A stretch of 64,000 nt of DNA. Source: Onthophagus taurus (lineage: Eukaryota; Arthropoda; Insecta; Coleoptera; Scarabaeidae). The stretch spans positions 620,001-684,000 of the forward strand of contig NW_027248947.1 in NCBI RefSeq assembly GCF_036711975.1, in the 5' to 3' direction. How positions within the stretch are numbered: the stretch's first letter is position 1; each line of letters starts with the position of its first letter. A model generated the notes under the pieces. It saw only the letters and a list, made by a program, of their open reading frames with translations. It had not been told where the DNA came from and did not search any database. The translations under genes were made by a program, and so were the position numbers. Below are positions 51,990 through 62,055 of this stretch, in pieces.

Positions 51990-53800
51990 TGTGATGACTT
52001 CTCTACAGAAAGAAATGACAACACAATCGAATCCTTAAAAATAAGTGCACAGATCTGCAATACCTCGGCTTCCCAGTGAAGATGGGGTGGGTCTGAATTT
52101 ATAAGGCGCCACGCAGTTTCAGTTGCAGATCGCTCTAACTGCAAAGAGGGTTGGAAAGAAAAAGGTTCGACAACACCAACATATAACACAACACAAGAAA
52201 TCGGCAAAATCATATACCAAAGAAATAAATTTATTAAAAAAATAAATGGTAAACAAAAAAATTAATGTAAATATAAAAATAAACTAAAAAAAGAATATCG
52301 AAAATAATTCGACAAAAAAAGAAATAGTCCCGAATGATTAGGGGTAGTAAAAAGCAAAATTAAGCAAAAAAAAAGGTAATCAAAGAAATAAAAAAATTAA
52401 ACTAAGTATTGACCGCGACACATTCCCGAATGACACGAGCGCTCGATCAGGTGAACGGAGAAGAAAATCAAAATCAAACGTATTCAAAACTAAAATGAAA
52501 ACTCCCCGAATAGACTGATCTATCTTTACAAAAACAAAATTAATTAAATGACAAAAATCAAAATTAACAACAAAAAAAAATTGAACAATAACAAAATGAT
52601 TTAGTTTCAAATTGAGTTCCGGAGAAATTGTTTACGGAGTAAGTGAAGTTAATTAAATTGAAATGGTAAGTATATAAAAAAAATTCTAATTTATATAATA
52701 CAAAAAAGATATCTTAACAGAATTGAATTCTTTCTTACAGCAATTAAAAGGAAAGTAAAATGACCTTTACTCCGGACTCTTCATACACGAAGAAACGACG
52801 AATACCAAAAACAAATGTTCAGCAAACCTCCTTCGGAAACACTGGTATGGTCCAAGGTAATATAGGAAATTTGGTTCTGACGAAATAACTTAACGTCTTT
52901 ATTCCAGGGTTGTTTCCAGGATAGGAGTATAAAGTACAAAAAAGAAACCTATGTTTCAAAGCAAGAGAAATATTGTATATAAATTGTAAATAGTTGTGTG
53001 TTTGGATGAATGGAAGAATGAGTGATTTTATTTAGCGTGGATGGAGGATCTTTTTTTTCTTTTTTTTTCTAGAAATTATGTTTATTAGTAGTAGTAGTTT
53101 TAGGATAAGTTAGAATTAGGATTGTAAAATATAAATGTTTAAACCTACCTCAAGATGGTATGAGGTTTTAACCAGTAAACGATTATAATTTCGTAAACGT
53201 GCGTATAAATCCGGTAAAACCGTAATCGTAGGAACCAATTCCGTACGAAAATTAACTGATTGAATAACCCAAATCCTGATAAAATCAGATATAGCTCGAC
53301 CCAAAAATTGAACCTCGTAGATAATTTTTCAAAATGTCGACGACTATACAATTGTTACCAATCTTAGCACTACGAATGCTGGCTACAAAAGAGGAAGAAT
53401 GAAATCGCGCCCGGGTATTCATTCCCCAAAATTTTATCCAAAAAACTCGCTTTAAAATCGCGCGGTGCCAAAATTTCAAAATCACTCCCTCCCTCTATTA
53501 TTGACAGTACGAACTTAAAAATGTAAACAAAATTTGTAATAGAAATGAAGAAGAGAAAAAAAGTTTAAGGTTAAGATTTTATTGCGTAGTAATCATTATA
53601 ATGTGTACGGAAAAAGGGAGAAGATTAATGTGCGTGAAAAGAAAAGGATTTTTAAGAAGTGGTGGAAAGAAAAGGATATTTAAGTGTTTCCAAATTTGGC
53701 TTGCTGTAAAAAAAACAAAAATTAACAAGGTAAACAACAAAATTGGTATATAAATTCCCCGATTTCTAACAGTTACAGACAAATCACAATAACACAAAAA
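51990..53800 (+). mobile_element. Repeat family X, copy B
   Basis: Lies between the two PLE 2 coding pieces, so it is an insertion. It has the module at 52070-52165, about 575 AT-rich bases, then a polypyrimidine stretch ending TTCTTACAG (52740) and a 41-codon ORF from ATG 52760 (MTFTPDSSYTKKRRIPKTN), with AAG|GTAAT at 52856. On the minus strand 53485-53116 reads like coding sequence (FRTELVPTITVLPDLYARL, NYNRLLVKTSYHLE) ending in a GTAGGT donor. The related block in copy A ends in GTAAGA. Unknown family. Confidence 0.5.
52070..52165 (+). ncRNA. Structured module of family X, copy B
   Basis: CCTCGGCTTCCCAGTGAAGA, TGGGGTGGGT, AAGGCGCCACGCAGTTTC and TCTAACTGC. GCAGTT pairs with AACTGC. The second position of the stem is G-C here but A-T in copies A and C, a compensatory change. 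Confidence 0.5.
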
Positions 53801-53806
53801 TGGACG

Positions 53807-54405
53807 TTACAGATATTCAGGATAGAGGAGCTTTTTTAGGTTAGAGTCAAGAAAGCGGACATCAGAGATGGATCTGACACGATTAACCATGGCAACCACA
53901 GTGTTCAGTTTCTGATTTAGAGGATGGTTCGAATGAAAGTTAATAGGCTTAGTATACCAATTTAAACTAATAGTTTGATCTAAATTTCTTATAACATTAG
54001 TATCCAGAAAAGGAACACTAGAGTTAGATTCAGTTTCCACAGTGAACTGTAAATGACTATCAAAGTTATTGAACACATCCATAACATCGTCGATGCGGTC
54101 GACAGGTACAGCGCAAATTATATCGTCCACGTACTTGTAGATAAAAAGAAGAGAAAAATCCAAAAGAGGGATACATTGATCGAGAAGATGATCCATCACC
54201 ATTGTGGCCAAGATGGGGCTTAAAGGACTTCCCATTGGAGTGCCAAATTTCTGAATGTAAATCACATCATTGAAAGTAAATACCGAAGACTCAAAAAGGA
54301 ACACTATCAATTGTAAAAACATTTCCATATCAATGGAAGTGACCGAACTTACTAGGTCCCAATTTTGTAACAATATATCTCTCACCAAATTGAGGGGTAT
54401 GTTTT
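53807..54405 (-). pseudogene. PLE 2 reverse transcriptase fragment
   Basis: Minus strand: IPLNLVRDILLQNWDLV, then YIQKFGTPMGSPLSPILATM (motif B), FIYKYVDDIICAVPVD (YVDD), LQFTVETESNSSVPFLDTNV, LNWYTKPINFHSNHP and HNHPLNQK-like text. Penelope RT from before motif B to near its C-terminus, uninterrupted over about 190 codons. The N-terminal half and motif A are missing because the insertion is 5' truncated. Confidence 0.9.
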
Positions 54406-55006
54406 GGTGGTCTCATCAAGTGTGGGCGGCATGACAGGGGCGGGAGACAATGTGGGCTCATTGGCCTGTTTCGAAGGTGGTTCATACCTCTTTCGTACCT
54501 CGGGCTTGGCAGAAGAAAAACCAAATTATTTTGCGGCCTTATCTTTGACATTCTGTCGTGCCCTTTATGTTTACAAGCTTCAAGCTCCTAGCCTCTATTG
54601 AAGCTATTTTCTCTAATAATTCACTTTCCGGAGTTTGGAGTCTCGAGTGCTGGCGCACGGCGGGAAACGATTCGTACGTTTCTGAACAAAACATACATTT
54701 ATTACGGTCTCGAGTTCCGCATTCCTTGACGTGACGCACCCACGCCGATTTGACTGTATAGACGCGCCCACAAAGTTCACACCCATAAGTACCCTCCGTG
54801 GTGACGCTTCGGGGTCGTGCGCCGAGAGAGTGGGAAGGTGGGACCCCCTGGGTGCCAGTATTAGACTTGGCCCCTTGATTTGTTTGGGTTACTGGGGGAT
54901 CCCTACTTGGGCTAGCTGCGGATTGCGCTGGGTCGGTGGCTGCGGTTTCTACCACCTTACTACTGGTCGTCGCCTTTTGGCGGCCAGGGTTCTTATTGTC
55001 AGACAT
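54406..55006 (-). pseudogene. R2-clade ORF N-terminus with zinc fingers
   Basis: ATG at 55006 (MSDNKNPGRQKATTSSKV). After a serine/threonine-rich leader come two DNA-binding fingers: CELCGRVYTVKSAWVRHV then KEC (CCHC type) and CMFCSETYESFPAVRQH (C-C-H...). Then PESELLEKIASIEARSLKL. A stop at 54539 is followed, in another frame, by more R2-like text (KPEVRKRYEPPSKQANEP) to the PLE 2 junction at about 54405. R2-clade proteins use such N-terminal fingers with a Myb domain to bind 28S. This piece complements the RT/endonuclease fragments at 13-21 kb, but whether it is the same insertion is open. Confidence 0.82.
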
Positions 55007-55290
55007 TACTTGTCTGTAGCCTTAGGATGGAATGGCTCGACGGACGTTGCCACCAATTTTCACTGGGCCGGCAGTCCAGATCCGAATGGTAGTCCCCTGA
55101 TGGCCGGGGTGGCTCGCTAGACGGTACTGTTAGCCGTTCGAGGAGACTTATAGCTCAAGCGTCTCCCCAGCCGGGTGGTTTGACTCGCTAGCCTCTCTTC
55201 GTTACCGAAGATACCTCGGGGAGGTCAGTTGTCCCGTCTAGCAGTGCGATTTGATGGTCTGTCAGGTTTATCTGAGATAATGCCAGTTGC
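55007..55290 (-). other. R2-clade 5' UTR
   Basis: GC-rich leader with several inverted pairs (for example around 55150-55230). R2 leaders fold into an HDV-like ribozyme that frees the 5' end. The layout would fit, but I could not assemble a convincing fold, so I do not call it. Confidence 0.5.
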
Positions 55291-55414
55291 CAAGCCCCGC
55301 TGGCTTAAAAATATAATACTTGCAATAACTGCAGAACACTTTGTAATAGAACGCACTTTGAAAACGCAATAGCATGTAACCTCATTGGTTACGATACTGC
55401 CACTGCGCAAAGTT
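55291..55414 (-). ncRNA. U4-snRNA-like sequence fused to the R2 5' end
   Basis: The first 37 bases on the minus strand (55414-55378) match the 5' end of U4 snRNA almost perfectly: AACTTTGCGCAGTGGCAGTA, TCGTAACC and AATGAGGTT. After that the U4 internal part is replaced: the 5' stem-loop closes as GTAACC/GGTTAC and GCAGTA/TATTGC. Further down are an Sm-site-like ATATTTTT and a terminal hairpin AAGCC/GGCTT. It may be a chimeric retrocopy or a diverged U4 variant. It is not a normal U4 gene. Confidence 0.62.
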
Positions 55415-55431
55415 AACTTAATTATTACATA

Positions 55432-56503
55432 AAGAATATGAAGGAGTCAATGTGGTTCCTTATGCGGATGACATTTTCGTATTGGTTGAATTAAACAGCC
55501 GAACTGAATTAGAGGTGAGAGGGAATCATTCGATGAACGAAATAAATAATTGGCTAACCGATAATAAACTTTCGATTGCAAAACATAAAACTGAAATGAT
55601 TCTATTAAAGGGTAAATTACAGCGTAACCCAATCATTAAGGTTGGTGATGGTATAAAATACAGTAAAAATATAAAATACTTGGGAGTGATCGTGGATGAG
55701 GGCTGGTCATTTTTGCCGCACCTTGAGCATGTAAAAGGTAAAATTATAACGGTTGTAAATCGACTAAGAGGTATAATGAGGAGTGAGTGGGGGCTGAGTA
55801 GATCACCCTTAGCGACCCTATATAAAGGCTTGTTTCTGGGAATGATTGGTTATGGCGCGCCAGTTTGGGGGGAAAGAATCACTAATGTGCATTTCAGCCG
55901 AAAACTAATTTCGATGCAAAGGGCGATTTTAATGGCAATGCTTCCAGTATGCAGGATAATCTCCAACGATGCGCTCCAAGTCCTGGCGGGCTGTGCCCCG
56001 TTGGATATAGAGCTGGCGGCGAGATACGTAATGTATGGGGGGCCCAAAAGGGAGGGGGTAAAGGGAGGACTAGGGGAAAAGTCAAGAAAATAATGAAAAA
56101 ACAAATCCTAAAGGTTTGGCAAAGGAGGTGAGATGGTAGTATAAATGGAAGGGTTACATATCAGTTTATTCCAAAAGTAAGACTAAAGTGGCCCCAGTGG
56201 GCAAAGCTGGGCCTAAACATGGGTTTTGCGCTAAGTGGACATGGTCCAATAAAGTACAACCTCAGCAAATTGGGATTAGAGGATTCCCCACTATGCACGT
56301 GTGGAGAAATAGAAACAGTATTCCATATGATTGAATCGTGTCCAAAATATAATGATCTCAGAATTGAGTACGAATTGGAAAAGGAGACTACAGGATGGGA
56401 TACAGTGGATTATAAAATTGTTATGACCAGAAGGGACAGGTTTCAGGTATTTAAAAGATATGTTGATGCCATCTTTGTAAAAAGAAGGCAGGAAGTGTCT
56501 TGA
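55432..56503 (+). pseudogene. R1 ORF2 C-terminal half (YADD to CCHC)
   Basis: Starts VVPYADDIFVLVELNSR (motif C). It continues HKTEMILLKGKLQ, IKYLGVIVDEGWSFLPH, GLFLGMIGYGAPVWGE, LQVLAGCAPLDIELAARYV, to a frame loss near 56093. After the shift: GFALSGHGPIKYNLSKLGL, CTCGEIETVFHMIESCPKY (zinc motif) and a stop at 56502. This supplies the part missing from R1 copy 1 but has lost everything before the YADD. Confidence 0.9.
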
Positions 56504-57618
56504 TTTTGTTTTTGTTTTGTCACTGTAATGAAATATTTGCCTAAAAGAAATACCTGAAAAGAAAATAGAAAATAGACTTACCATGATTTTGTTTATTCGA
56601 TGTAATTATTTATTTACACAGAGAGATATATGTATTATATGTACGTATCTTTATTGTTTGCTAGTTCTATTTATTTACACAGAGAATTTATTTACACAAA
56701 GAATTATTTACACAGAGAACTATATTTATACATAAAGAGATATTTCCACAAGAGTTATATTTATATCTATATAAATGTTTTGTTACTTGTCAATATGTGT
56801 TCTTTTGTTGTTCTGATAGAGTTGTTTCCGCAACTGGCTGCCAAGAGGGTAGCCTCTGGTAACTTCGAATCCTTGGGAGATTCCTTCTTCCTGGGATGCA
56901 TGAGAGTCCGAGACTGCTACGGTACCTGAAACAGAAAACAAAGTTGGGTAGTAGTAATACTAAATAAGGTGTCAATTACGTTGAACCGAATGGAATAACT
57001 AAACTAAATAGATTAAACTACCTAAGTGAAGATCCGCTACTGGGCTGCTACGTACGATGTGGATGGTGCTGTCCTTGGGCGGCATTTGAAACAGAAAAGA
57101 TTAATAAATTATAAAGTGGCGGAAATACAAATGTAAATATATAATTTGATTTCATGTTTAGTGTGGTTAAGGATATACGGTGGGGTGAATGTATGGCGAG
57201 AGGCGTGAGGGCGCACGGCCGTTGCGATTCCGCTAAAGTCCCGCCAACAAGTGGAAAGACTTGAAAGCGGGATGGGCCGTGAGAGACCGTAAAGGTACGA
57301 CGGCCACTTGCGGAAGGAGTATAAGCGCCCCCCTGAAGTGTCGGGCCGTTGTGAAACCGGCAATGGTCCGGCATGGTCCACGAGAGGTCGTAAAGACACG
57401 GTGGACACTAGGGGGGTTGCGGGTTGTATGATGATGAATGAGGGGGGAAAAGTGTCTGTGTACGGGATAGTAGGATGACCCCACCTCCACACGGTTAGGG
57501 ATGGTAACCCCGTGAAAGATCAATGATCTGGATCGGGGGCAAAGTGGGTCGAGAGAAAGGAAGGAGAAAATGACGGCAAAGGGCGAAGCCTATATGCCGT
57601 AGGAAAGGGAAGTGTATG
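56504..57618 (+). other. 3' UTR of R1 element 2, with repeats
   Basis: About 1.1 kb without ORF. It contains five imperfect TTTACACAGAGAA units (56605-56760) and a diverged tandem pair of about 110 bp at 57190-57420 (GAGAGACCGTAAAGGTACG versus GAGAGGTCGTAAAGACACG). It ends GGGAAGTGTATG at the 28S junction. Confidence 0.7.
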
Positions 57619-58133
57619 TGTCCCTACCTACTATCTAGCGAAACCACTGCCAAGGGAACGGGCTTGGAAAAATTAGCAGGGAAAGAAGACACTGTTGAGC
57701 TTGACTCTAGTCTGGCAATGTAAGGAGACATGAGAGGTGTAGCATAAGTGGGAGACTTTGTCGACGTTGAAATACCACTACTTTCATCGTTTCTTTACTT
57801 ACTCGGTGAGGCGCAACGCGTGCGTCTCGGTGTGAGTTCTTGGTGAGTTCGCGTCGATCGCCGATTAATGCTCCCGCGTGATCCGATCCGAGGACAGTGC
57901 CAGGCGGGGAGTTTGACTGGGGCGGTACATCTGTCAAAGAATAACGCAGGTGTCCTAAGGCCAGCTCAGCGAGGACAAAAACCTCGCGTAAAGCAAAAGG
58001 GCAAAAGCTGGCTTGATCCCGATGTACAGTACGCATAGGGACTGCGAAAACACGGCCTATCGATCCTTTTTTTGCTTGAAGAGTTTTCAGCAAGAGGTAT
58101 CAGCAAAGGCGGCCAAGCGTTCATAGCGACGTC

Positions 58134-58171
<38 letters not shown>

Positions 58172-58232
58172 CGAAGCAGAATTCGCCAAGTGTTGGATTG
58201 TCTACACCCACTAACGGCCGACGTGAGCTGGA
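57619..58232 (+). rRNA. 28S rRNA fragment downstream of the R1 site (pseudogene)
   Basis: From TGTCCCTACCTACTATCTAG through GAGCTTGACTCTAGTCTGGC, TACATCTGTCAAAGAATAAC, GCCAGCTCAGCGAGGACAAA, GCCTATCGATCC and GCCAAGCGTTCATAGCGACG to ACGTGAGCTGG. The D10 segment is shortened. About 27 bases are missing near 58105, including the invariant GGGATAACTGGCTTGTGGC block (only GGC remains), and a T-run is expanded at 58060. The catalytic centre is therefore lost and this copy cannot function. Confidence 0.95.
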
Positions 58233-58640
58233 CAACAAAACGGCGGTGCTTCCAAACGTCACCGTCGTAAGCGCCGCGTCGGCCCGCGTCTTTCGAGACC
58301 GTCCGCGGGCCTCTACGGCGAACGGTCGCGAGCCTCTGTCGTTTTTTCCGCTCGAAATTTTTCGAAAGTCAAATTTTGGAAACCTCCGAGCTCGGAAGTG
58401 GAAAATACCACGGAAATAAAAATATGCCTATGGACATCATGGGTCCTTTGGCTATCCGTCGGTGTACCCCGTTTCCCGATCGGCCCGGTAGATTCCGATA
58501 TCATTCAAACCACGGAAAAATTTCGAGAGCGCATAACATTCGATCGACAACTTCAAATTTTTTTCTGACCGTTACGTAGCGATCCGAAGGGCCGTCCTCG
58601 TGCGTTAGAATTTAAAAAAAATTTTCAATTTTTTTTTTTT
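58233..58640 (+). other. Unassigned sequence between 28S and minisatellite
   Basis: GC-rich in its first half (GCCGCGTCGGCCCGCG), ending GCCGTCCTCGTGCG. It may be the diverged 3' end of 28S or the start of spacer. No gene recognised. Confidence 0.45.
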
Positions 58641-58644
58641 CCTA

Positions 58645-59705
58645 CAACTCAGTTCCTACTACTCAGTGGGATCACACATTTGGTATCAGTTAGGGTCATT
58701 TTGACACACTTGGAATCAGTTGAAAATATTTAGACATACTTGAAATCAGTTGAGGACATTTGGACACACATCCTACTACCCAGTGGGAACAGTCCGCGCA
58801 TGCGCAGAAATTTTTTGTGAAACCGCATGCCTATGGCTCGATTGAGGACATTTGGACAGACTTGAAGTCAGTTGAAAACATTTGGACACACGCGAAATTT
58901 GTTGAGGACAATTAAACACGTTTAGAAATATTTCGGGACATTTGGACATACGCTGAAGCAGTTGGAGACATTTAGACATACTTTGAAGCAGTTGAAGACA
59001 TTTGTTCCAAACTGACTAATGTGTCCAATTTAGTCAGTTGGGAACACTTTTATACATTTCGAATCCGCTGGGATCATGGTTACACACTCGAAAGCTGTTG
59101 GGAACTTTTAGACGCATTTGGAAACATTTCGGGACATTTGGACACACATTGAAGCAGTTGGAGACATTTAGACATACTTGGAATCAGTTGATGACATTTG
59201 GCCACACATTTAGACACATTTGAAATCACTTGGGAACACTTTCAAACATTTCGAATCAGCTCGGCACATTTCGACATACTTGGAATCTGTTGGGAACATT
59301 TAGACCATTTGGTATTACTTCGGGACTTTTGGCCACACGTTGAAGTAGTTGGAGTCATTTAGACACACTTGGAATCAGTTGAGGAAACTTGGACACACTT
59401 GGGGGAAGTTGGACACATTTGGAAATCTGTTGGGTTAATTTTATGGTTATATAATATTTAGGCACACCTGGAATAAGTTGAGTATATTTGGACACACTTG
59501 GAATCAGTTGGGGACATTTAGACACATTTGGAAGTATTTCGAGACATTTGGACACACGTTGAAGCAGTTGGAAACATTTAGAGGAAACACTTAGAATCAA
59601 TTGAGCACATTTGGATACACATTTAGACACATTTGAAATCACTTGGGAACACATTAAAACATTTAGAATCAGTTCGGGACATTTTGACAAACTTGGAATC
59701 TGTTG
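58645..59705. repeat. Minisatellite, right copy
   Basis: About 35 units of roughly 30 bp, TTTGGACACACTTGGAATCA then GTTGAGGACA. Reverse complement of the left array. The block TGCGCATGCG preceding AGAAATTTTTTGTGAAACC at 58797-58826 is the mirror of 597-625, so the two arrays share sequence as well as unit type. Confidence 0.88.
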
Positions 59706-60660
59706 TTATGTAACTTTTACCATTCCTGGTAATTCTTTATATTATTTATCAAATTCGTGCGTTCCTTATATTTTTTTGTCAATTTAACTTAGGCTTTTTC
59801 TCTGGTTGGGTCTCTTAACGAGAAGTAAATCCATTTATTTTGAAATTGGTCGAAAATCCTTACTCGAATCTGATTGAAGTTAATAAAAAAAAAAATAATA
59901 ATCTTTCCGGCTGGAATCCAGATGGTTATTGCAGTTTTCCTGTCCTTCTTCGTCAAGGCATAACATTCCGATTCCAATAAAAGGTTCCGGATTATGTCGC
60001 TGTCGCTGAAAACCAGATCCATCTTTAAGTCATCTAAAAAAAAAGAATAAACAAGAAGAAGGGTGAGATTGTAAAAAGAAAAAAAGAATTATTATTATTG
60101 TACTTACATTTATCATTTTTTTACTTACGGTTATTAGTTTTTTTTAACTGTATTTCTGCGCCTCATTTCTTTTTATTAATTTCTTTGTACAAACAATATT
60201 AGCACGTTTGTATTATTTATTTCGTTATTTTTTTTTGTTGGTATTCGATTTCAGTTTGAGCTGAACCGTACGGGATCGATCGGGTTTAATTAACGTAATC
60301 GCGTTTTTAATTTGTTTTTATTTAAATTCATTTTATTCTTTTTTTGCTAATATCTTTATTTTCAGTTTTTTTTTATTTTTATTTTATTGTTAATTTTGGC
60401 GCTTAATTATTTTTTTTTATTTAAACTTATACATATACATTACGTTTTTGATTATTATCAATATTTTTTTTCTTTGTTTAATAAATTTATGCAACTCTAT
60501 TCTTTTGTATGTCTTTTATCTTTGTTCTTGTGTAATTGTTTATAATTTCCTATTATTAATATCCCACGTCACAGTTCGTGTACAGCGTAGGAGGAAACTG
60601 TGTGGCACCTGAAAAATACCCACCCCGTCTTCACTGGCTGAACGAGGACCTACGTTGTGA
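59706..60660 (-). mobile_element. Repeat family X, copy C
   Basis: Minus strand: module 60655-60562, about 520 AT-rich bases, a long T tract ending TTTTTTTAG (60034), then ATGs at 60033 and 60022. The 77-codon reading from 60022 begins MDLVFSDSDIIRNLLLESE and ends at 59789. Same order and spacing as copies A and B. The rest is AT-rich. A Helitron ORF starts 90 bp beyond the module on the other strand; whether the two belong together is unknown. Confidence 0.5.
60562..60655 (-). ncRNA. Structured module of family X, copy C
   Basis: Minus strand: GTAGGTCCTCG, TTCAGCCAGTGAAGACGGGG, TGGGT, CAGGTGCCACACAGTTTCC, then a spacer, then CACGAACTGTGACGTG. CACAGTT/AACTGTG gives a perfect 7-bp stem. It is close to copy B in the first half and to copy A in the second half. 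Confidence 0.5.
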
Positions 60661-60750
60661 ATCTGAGAATTATTTACCATTTTGTCTTGTGTATTTTTAT
60701 TTTTATTATTTTTTTTTTATGTGAAAGGCGTGACAAGATCACCGATTGTG

Positions 60751-61509
60751 ATGCAACCGTCAAGAGAATCGCAAGCCGATAGAAAACGTCACGCGGAAAT
60801 TCCACACAAAGTGACGTACAGAAAGGCGCTTACGTTGAACGAGTCTGTCGAGACGGCTGTCGCGCTGTATAATATCGGCGTTTTGGATAATGTTTGTAGA
60901 CACTGCAACGCGAAATATTTTACCAAAGAAATTACAACCAGATCCCAGAAGAGAGTGTTGTGCTGTAAAGATGGAGACGTACGGTTGCCTGAGTTACGTC
61001 GTTGCCCGGAGGAAATCAGAAGATTATTGGTCGAGAGAGACGCGATGGGTAGGAATTATAGGGAAAATATTAGAGCGATTAACGGCCTATTTGCGATGGC
61101 ATCTTTTACCGCCTCGATATCGGACGGCGTGAACGTTGGGCAAGGAGCGTGGTCCTTTACAATATGCGGACAAATATACCATTTTGCAAATCCAATTCCC
61201 GACGCGGAAGATTTCGCAAATCCGAGGGGGAATCAATATTATTTTATCGATGCCGATGACGCGATCGAACGGCGTATGCAAAAAATTGGAGATAGAGTTG
61301 TGCGAGAGGTCGTCGACATTAACGAAAATACGTTACGTCGCGACAACGTGTGGGTATCGTCGTACAGGACCATCAAAGAAGTTTTAGAAGAAAGAAGAAG
61401 AGTGAAAGGCGTTGACGTAGAAAATGTAGTGGTGGGTTTTAAAAAATATATACCCGACGACTTGAGAACTCACAATTTACCGGAGAGTCGCAGTGACGTG
61501 AGTAGATAA
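60751..61509 (+). CDS. Helitron Rep/helicase N-terminal fragment
   Basis: ATG at 60751 (MQPSRESQADRKRHAE). It contains CRHCNAKYFTKE...CC then GDVRLPELRRCPEEIRRLL, the CxxCxAxxF...CC..G.V.LP.L signature of the Helitron N-terminal zinc region. NIRAINGLFAMASFTASISD, WSFTICGQIYHFANPIP and NQYYFIDADDAIERRM follow, which belong to the Helitron_like_N region upstream of the HUH nuclease. It ends at 61507; the rolling-circle nuclease and the helicase are absent. An AAAG acceptor-like site at 60727 might start the exon. A fragment, possibly captured. Confidence 0.82.
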   Translation: MQPSRESQADRKRHAEIPHKVTYRKALTLNESVETAVALYNIGVLDNVCRHCNAKYFTKEITTRSQKRVLCCKDGDVRLPELRRCPEEIRRLLVERDAMGRNYRENIRAINGLFAMASFTASISDGVNVGQGAWSFTICGQIYHFANPIPDAEDFANPRGNQYYFIDADDAIERRMQKIGDRVVREVVDINENTLRRDNVWVSSYRTIKEVLEERRRVKGVDVENVVVGFKKYIPDDLRTHNLPESRSDVSR

Positions 61510-61539
61510 TTAATGAGAATTCTGGACAGGAAGTGCTCC

Positions 61540-61905
61540 CCCGCTCCCCCGATCCTTAAGGATGCTCCTTAAGGATCGGTCGACGGTGGCGCCACCTAGC
61601 GGTACATCCTTAAGGATCATCCTTAAGGATCGGTCGACGGTGGCGCCACCTAGGCATCCTTAAGGATCGGTCGACGGTGGCTCCACCTAGGCATCCTTAA
61701 GGATCGGTCGACGGTGGCGCCACCTGTAGCATCCTTAAGGATCGAAGGTTGCTCCCCCTGCTCCTTAAGGATCGAAGGATCGGTCGACGGTGGCGCCACC
61801 TGTAGCATCCTTAAGGATCGAATGTTGCTCCCCCTGCCCCTTAAGGATCGAAGGATCGGCCGACGGTGGCGCCACCTGTAGCATCCTTAAGGATCGGTCG
61901 ACGCC
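61540..61905. repeat. Tandem array of CCTTAAGG units
   Basis: About eight units of 36-60 bp: GCATCCTTAAGGATCGGTCG then ACGGTGGCGCCACCTAG. Each unit contains two perfect palindromes (ATCCTTAAGGAT and GGTGGCGCCACC). Starts about 30 bp after the Helitron ORF. Confidence 0.93.
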
Positions 61906-62055
61906 CATTCAACCCCTTCAACCCCATCTTAGTGCCCTATTGACCCCCTTCAACCCCATCTTAGTGCCCTATTGACCCCCTTCAACCCCATTTTAGTGTC
62001 CTATTGACCCCCTTCAACCCCTTCAACCCCATCTTAGTACCCTATTGTCACCCGA
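61906..62055. repeat. Tandem array of 32-bp units
   Basis: Four to five units of ACCCCATCTTAGTGCCCTAT then TGACCCCCTTCA. It adjoins the CCTTAAGG array. 62056-62433 holds no gene I can support. Confidence 0.92.

Larger units (their letters stand above)
49471..54405 (-). mobile_element. Penelope-like element 2, with two nested insertions
   Basis: Minus strand: 5'-truncated Penelope RT (54405-53807), family X copy B (53800-51990), the RT-endonuclease linker and start of GIY-YIG (51971-51645), a foldback element (51330-50060), and the pLTR end with a hammerhead (about 50000-49480). It ends with GATGAATATTGAATC, the tail motif also found in PLE 1. The 5' edge at about 54405 is inside an R2-clade ORF, which it interrupted. 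Exact boundaries of the insertions are estimates. Confidence 0.75.
55430..57618 (+). mobile_element. R1 element 2, 5' truncated, at the 28S R1 site
   Basis: Begins within the RT at about 55430 (next to the U4-like sequence) and ends at 57618, directly followed by TGTCCCTACCTACT and the rest of 28S. This places its 3' end exactly at the R1 target. It contains the C-terminal half of ORF2 and a long 3' UTR. It is on the strand opposite to R1 copy 1. Confidence 0.9.

Noticed and set aside
13169-55006. Stating that all R2-clade pieces (7.6, 13-14.7, 21.05 and 54.4-55.0 kb) are one element
   Set aside because: Strand and order fit, but an 18S fragment and other DNA lie between and no target duplication links 21.12 kb to 54.4 kb.
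55007-55290. HDV-like ribozyme at the R2 5' end
   Set aside because: Expected from the family, but I could not form the nested double pseudoknot with confidence.
57619-58232. A functional 28S rRNA gene
   Set aside because: It lacks the conserved GGGATAACTGG block, has an expanded T-run and is cut at both ends.
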